A DNA stretch of 8,106 nt, taken from positions 1-8,106 of the forward strand of contig CANHEC010000079.1 in the NCBI GenBank assembly GCA_947459455.1. The letters run 5' to 3'. Numbering within the stretch: position 1 is the stretch's first letter; every line of letters starts with the position of its first letter. Positions 5,593-8,106 of the stretch are shown here, one piece after another. The notes beneath the pieces were generated by a model, which was not told the origin of the DNA, did not search any database, and was given only the letters and a program-made list of their open reading frames with translations. Source of the DNA: Chitinophagaceae bacterium (GTDB lineage Bacteria; Bacteroidota; Bacteroidia; Chitinophagales; Chitinophagaceae). A program made the position numbers and the translations under genes.

Positions 5593-7047
5593 ATGACGAA
5601 AATTGCTGTAGCCAAAGGAGATGGAATCGGTCCTGAAATTATGGACGCTGTACTGGGAATTTTCAACGCCGCCGGAGTGCCCCTGGAGTATGAATATGTG
5701 GAAATGGGCAAGTGGGTGTTCGACAAAGGCTACAGCAATGGCATGACCCCCGAGGCGCAGCAAACCATCGAAACCCTGGGTATTTTGTACAAAGGCCCCA
5801 TGGAAACACCCAAGGGCAAGGGCGTGAAAAGCGTGAACGTGACTGCCCGGAAAACCTGGAACACCTACGCCAACAAGCGGGTGTTTCAAACCCTGCACGG
5901 GGTAGATACTGTTTTCAGCAAAGCCGGTATTCCCATTGATGTGACCGTGGTGCGTGAAAACATTGAAGATACCTACGGTGGCATCGAGCACATGCTCACC
6001 CACGATGTGGCACTGACCCGCCGCTTCATTACCCGCCCGGGTAGCGAGCAGGTGATTCGCTATGCGTTTGAAATGGCCAAGAAAAAAGGTGCCCGCCGCA
6101 TTACCTGTGGGCACAAGGCCAATATCATGAAGATCACCGACGGCCTTTTTCTCGAAATATTTTACAGTGTAGCCAAAGAATACCCTGAGCTGAAGGCCGA
6201 TGACGTGATTGTAGACGACCTGTGTATGAAGCTGGTGACCCGCCCCGATCTGTTTGATGTGGTGGTGCTGACCAACCTGCAGGGCGATATTGTAAGCGAC
6301 CTGTGTGCTGGCCTGGTAGGCGGTCTCGGGTTTGCACCCAGCGCCAACATTGGCGACCACATTTGCATCTTCGAAGCAGTGCATGGCACCGCCCCCGATA
6401 TTGCCGGCAAAAACATCGCCAACCCCACAGCCCTGCTGCTCAGCGGCATTGCCATGCTGCGCCACCTGGGGCTCATGGAGCAAGCCGCCATCATCGAAAA
6501 CTCGCTGCTGTACACCCTCGAAAGCGGCTTACACACCGGCGATTTTGGCGACAAGAGCATTCCCAGTGCGAACACCACCGAGTTTGCCAACGCCATTGTG
6601 GCCAATCTGGGCAAAACACCCGCCCATGGCGCCAAGGCCGTGATGCCCAATATGCCCATGACTCCCACGCACTTCAAGCTGGAGAAAAACCCCATGCTGG
6701 TAAGCGAGGAAATGGCCGGTGAGCAAATAGTAGGGGTAGACCTGTTTATAGAAAGCGCTGAACAGCCCACCGAGGTGGCCAATAAACTGCTGGCGCATAC
6801 CGGTAGCCTGTTCAAGCTGGTCACCATCAGCAACCGTGGTACGCAGGTATGGCCCAAGGGCAGCGTGTTTACCAACCTCATCAACCAGTACCGCTGCCGC
6901 TTCGAAAGCCTTGAAGAAGCGCCGCTGACGCAGGTAGACATTTTGGAGCTGTATAAAAAAGTCATGGTCGACTTCAAAGTATGCTCGCTGGAGCTGCTGA
7001 ACATGTGGGATGGCAAAAAGGCGTACAGCCTGGCGCAGGGGCAATAA
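5593..7047 (+). CDS. icd: Isocitrate dehydrogenase with C-terminal extension (usually annotated NADP-dependent)
   Basis: A 484-residue enzyme that oxidatively decarboxylates isocitrate to 2-oxoglutarate in the TCA cycle. Its length matches the Rickettsia/Thermus-type enzymes (about 480-500 residues), longer than the E. coli form (416) because of an extra domain from about residue 345. Isocitrate-binding residues align with E. coli as Ser80, Asn82, Arg86, Arg96 and Arg121; catalytic Tyr128 (RENIEDTYGG) and Lys175 (GHKANIMK); metal ligands Asp209, Asp232 and Asp236 (NLQGDIVSD). The cofactor loop HGTAPDIAGKNIANP (264-278) has Asp269, Ile270 and Ala276 where NADP-specific E. coli has Lys344, Tyr345 and Val351, and Gly316/Asp320 where it has Tyr391/Arg395. 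This suggests NAD preference, against the usual database label; it is inference. The ATG at 5593 is chosen because MTKIAVAKGDGIGPEIM is the normal family start and the promoter lies at 5524. A strong terminator follows 42 nt after the stop. Confidence 0.95.
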   Translation: MTKIAVAKGDGIGPEIMDAVLGIFNAAGVPLEYEYVEMGKWVFDKGYSNGMTPEAQQTIETLGILYKGPMETPKGKGVKSVNVTARKTWNTYANKRVFQTLHGVDTVFSKAGIPIDVTVVRENIEDTYGGIEHMLTHDVALTRRFITRPGSEQVIRYAFEMAKKKGARRITCGHKANIMKITDGLFLEIFYSVAKEYPELKADDVIVDDLCMKLVTRPDLFDVVVLTNLQGDIVSDLCAGLVGGLGFAPSANIGDHICIFEAVHGTAPDIAGKNIANPTALLLSGIAMLRHLGLMEQAAIIENSLLYTLESGLHTGDFGDKSIPSANTTEFANAIVANLGKTPAHGAKAVMPNMPMTPTHFKLEKNPMLVSEEMAGEQIVGVDLFIESAEQPTEVANKLLAHTGSLFKLVTISNRGTQVWPKGSVFTNLINQYRCRFESLEEAPLTQVDILELYKKVMVDFKVCSLELLNMWDGKKAYSLAQGQ

Positions 7048-7089
7048 GCCCGGTGCTGCCTTGTACCACCTAACGAAATGATAAAGATG

Positions 7090-7127
7090 CCGCGGCAGCA
7101 TGGTAGTGCTGCCGCGGTTCGTTTTTT
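7090..7127 (+). terminator. Rho-independent terminator after icd
   Basis: A perfect 11-bp GC-rich stem (CCGCGGCAGCA, 7090-7100, with 7107-7117) closes a TGGTAG loop and is followed by TTCGTTTTTT (7118-7127). An additional AACGAA (7072-7077) can pair with TTCGTT (7118-7123) across an internal bulge and might extend the structure at the expense of part of the T tract. It lies 42 nt downstream of the icd stop and before the next promoter. Confidence 0.92.
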
Positions 7128-7152
7128 GCAAACACTTGCCGGTGCGGCACTT

Positions 7153-7159
7153 TACTTTG
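7153..7159 (+). promoter_or_regulatory. Candidate -7 box for the surface-protein gene
   Basis: TACTTTG followed by CAGCC parallels the icd box TACTTTTG-CAGC with one T fewer. A TTG at 7126-7128, inside the T tract of the icd terminator, lies 24 nt upstream and could be the -33 element, so the terminator and the next promoter may share sequence. The box ends 41 nt before the ATG at 7201. Confidence 0.45.
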
Positions 7160-7200
7160 CAGCCTTGCCCCGCTTTTTTGTTGATGTTGAAACCCGCTTT

Positions 7201-8106
7201 ATGCGCTTTGCGATGATGAGAACAACAGGCCTGCTGCTGTGTGCAGCCATGCTCAGTACCCAGTGGCTGTCAGCCCAGTCCTTTACGGCCACGTACGATT
7301 TTGCCGGTGTGCTAACCGGCGCTGGTGGCCGCACCGACCCCAGTACCCGCCCCAGTGCTACCGGCGTCAGCTTTGGCGCTTTTGCAGCGGTAGAGGCTGC
7401 CGGCAATCCGTTTGGCCTCAGCGCCAACCCCAATGCTACCGGCCGCTTCAGCTTTACCGGCTGGCCTACCGGCGCCAGCAATGGCAGCGATGTATTTAGC
7501 GGCGCTCCCAATTATACGCAGTACTACGAGGTAACGCTGACACCGCAGGCCGGCTTCACGTTCAGCATCAGCAGCATCAGCTTTACCGTGCAGCGTAGCG
7601 GCACCGGCATCCGGCAGTATGCGGTGCGCAGCAGCGTAGATGGCTTTAGCAGCAACCTGCCCGCCAGCATCAGTCCGGCCAATGCGGCCCTGAGTGTGCA
7701 AACTGGCAACGTGATGCAGGTGACCGATGCCAGCACTACCGCCCAGGCAGGCAGCACCTGCAGCCCGGGTCTGTCGCATGCCGATTTGAGCTCTCCCGTC
7801 ACGTTTCGCTTCTACGGGTTTTATGCCGAGGGCTCGGCCGGCACTTTCAGTATCGACAATGTGGTATTTGGCGGCAGCGCCGATGCCGTGGGCAGCAAGC
7901 CGGTATTGAACCTGAGCAGTGGCAGCCTGGTGCTGCCGGCTACTACCATTGGCTCGGTCAGTGCCAGCAGTAGCTACACGCTGGGTGGTACAGGCCTCAC
8001 CGGGCCGGTAGCGGTCAGCACGGCAGCGCCGTTCAGCATTTCGGCCGATAACAGCAGCTTTGGCACCAGCCTCAACCTGAGCAGTGCCGAGGTGGCCGTG
8101 GGCAAA
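7201..8106 (+). CDS. Secreted multidomain surface protein, probable T9SS cargo (3' end outside window)
   Basis: The frame is open from ATG 7201 to the right edge (302 codons, no stop). The N-terminus is a Sec signal peptide: Arg2 and Arg7, a hydrophobic stretch TTGLLLCAAML, and a likely cleavage after Ala25 in QWLSAQS. Nearby in-frame ATGs at 7213 and 7216 would also give a good signal peptide, so the exact start is uncertain. Residues 27-224 form one beta-rich module, with GRFSFTGWPTGASNGSD (81-97), YYEVTLTPQAGFTFSISSISF (108-128), a QRSGTGIRQYAVRSSVDGF phrase (131-149) and TFRFYGFYAEGSAGTFSIDNVVF (201-223). This pattern is familiar from large extracellular Bacteroidota proteins. From about residue 235 an Ig-like repeat starts (PVLNLSSGSLVLPATTIGS ... 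LTGPVAVSTAAPFSISADNSSF). Composition is rich in Ser, Gly, Ala and Thr with few Lys. Such proteins usually end in a T9SS sorting domain, often after nuclease or lamin-tail domains, but that end is not visible, so function is unknown. Confidence 0.8.
   Translation, partial: MRFAMMRTTGLLLCAAMLSTQWLSAQSFTATYDFAGVLTGAGGRTDPSTRPSATGVSFGAFAAVEAAGNPFGLSANPNATGRFSFTGWPTGASNGSDVFSGAPNYTQYYEVTLTPQAGFTFSISSISFTVQRSGTGIRQYAVRSSVDGFSSNLPASISPANAALSVQTGNVMQVTDASTTAQAGSTCSPGLSHADLSSPVTFRFYGFYAEGSAGTFSIDNVVFGGSADAVGSKPVLNLSSGSLVLPATTIGSVSASSSYTLGGTGLTGPVAVSTAAPFSISADNSSFGTSLNLSSAEVAVGK

Noticed and set aside
5566..6483. Minus-strand open frame (305 codons) opposite icd
   Set aside because: Antisense to catalytic core motifs of icd and crosses the icd promoter; no domain recognised.
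1..8106. Defence island, mobile element, toxin-antitoxin or biosynthetic cluster
   Set aside because: All recognised genes are common single-function chromosomal genes; no transposase, integrase, restriction, nuclease-helicase or antitoxin motif and no terminal repeats were seen.

Overview
The window reads as ordinary chromosomal DNA of a GC-rich member of the Bacteroidota, most likely the Chitinophagaceae or a close relative. The reasons are a GldB gliding lipoprotein, a secreted beta-rich surface protein of the type IX secretion (T9SS) substrate kind, absence of Shine-Dalgarno sequences, and promoter-like TAnnTTTG boxes 30 to 65 nt before several starts. I see no tRNA, rRNA, phage, transposase, toxin-antitoxin or CRISPR signal. 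The family-level placement is inference.

Layout. 1-283: the C-terminal end of an unidentified protein, followed by a strong intrinsic terminator (316-352). 437-1072: an MgtC/SapB-family membrane protein, followed by a nested hairpin (1091-1140). 1248-2888: a long-chain fatty-acid--CoA ligase, then a hairpin (2923-2973). 2980-3540: a DUF4256 protein of unknown function. 3615-4658: the GldB lipoprotein. 4659-4897: a convergent intergenic stretch with two near-palindromes 31 bp apart and a 15-unit degenerate hexanucleotide repeat. 4898-5284 (minus): ApaG. 5285-5592: a divergent promoter region. 5593-7047: a homodimeric-type isocitrate dehydrogenase with a C-terminal extension, closed by a textbook terminator (7090-7127). 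7201 to the right edge: a secreted multidomain surface protein cut by the window end.

How they fit together. The genes look like separately transcribed housekeeping units; most gaps hold a terminator-like hairpin or a promoter-like box, so there is little sign of a shared operon. Isocitrate dehydrogenase serves the TCA cycle and the acyl-CoA ligase feeds fatty acids into beta-oxidation or lipid synthesis. GldB belongs to the gliding apparatus associated with T9SS, and the last protein is a plausible T9SS cargo, but nothing else links the two.

No novel multi-gene system is visible. The points most worth checking are the isocitrate dehydrogenase, usually labelled NADP-dependent, whose visible cofactor-pocket residues match the NAD-specific pattern; the noncoding hexanucleotide repeat with paired palindromes; the uncharacterised DUF4256 protein; and gldB without gldC beside it.
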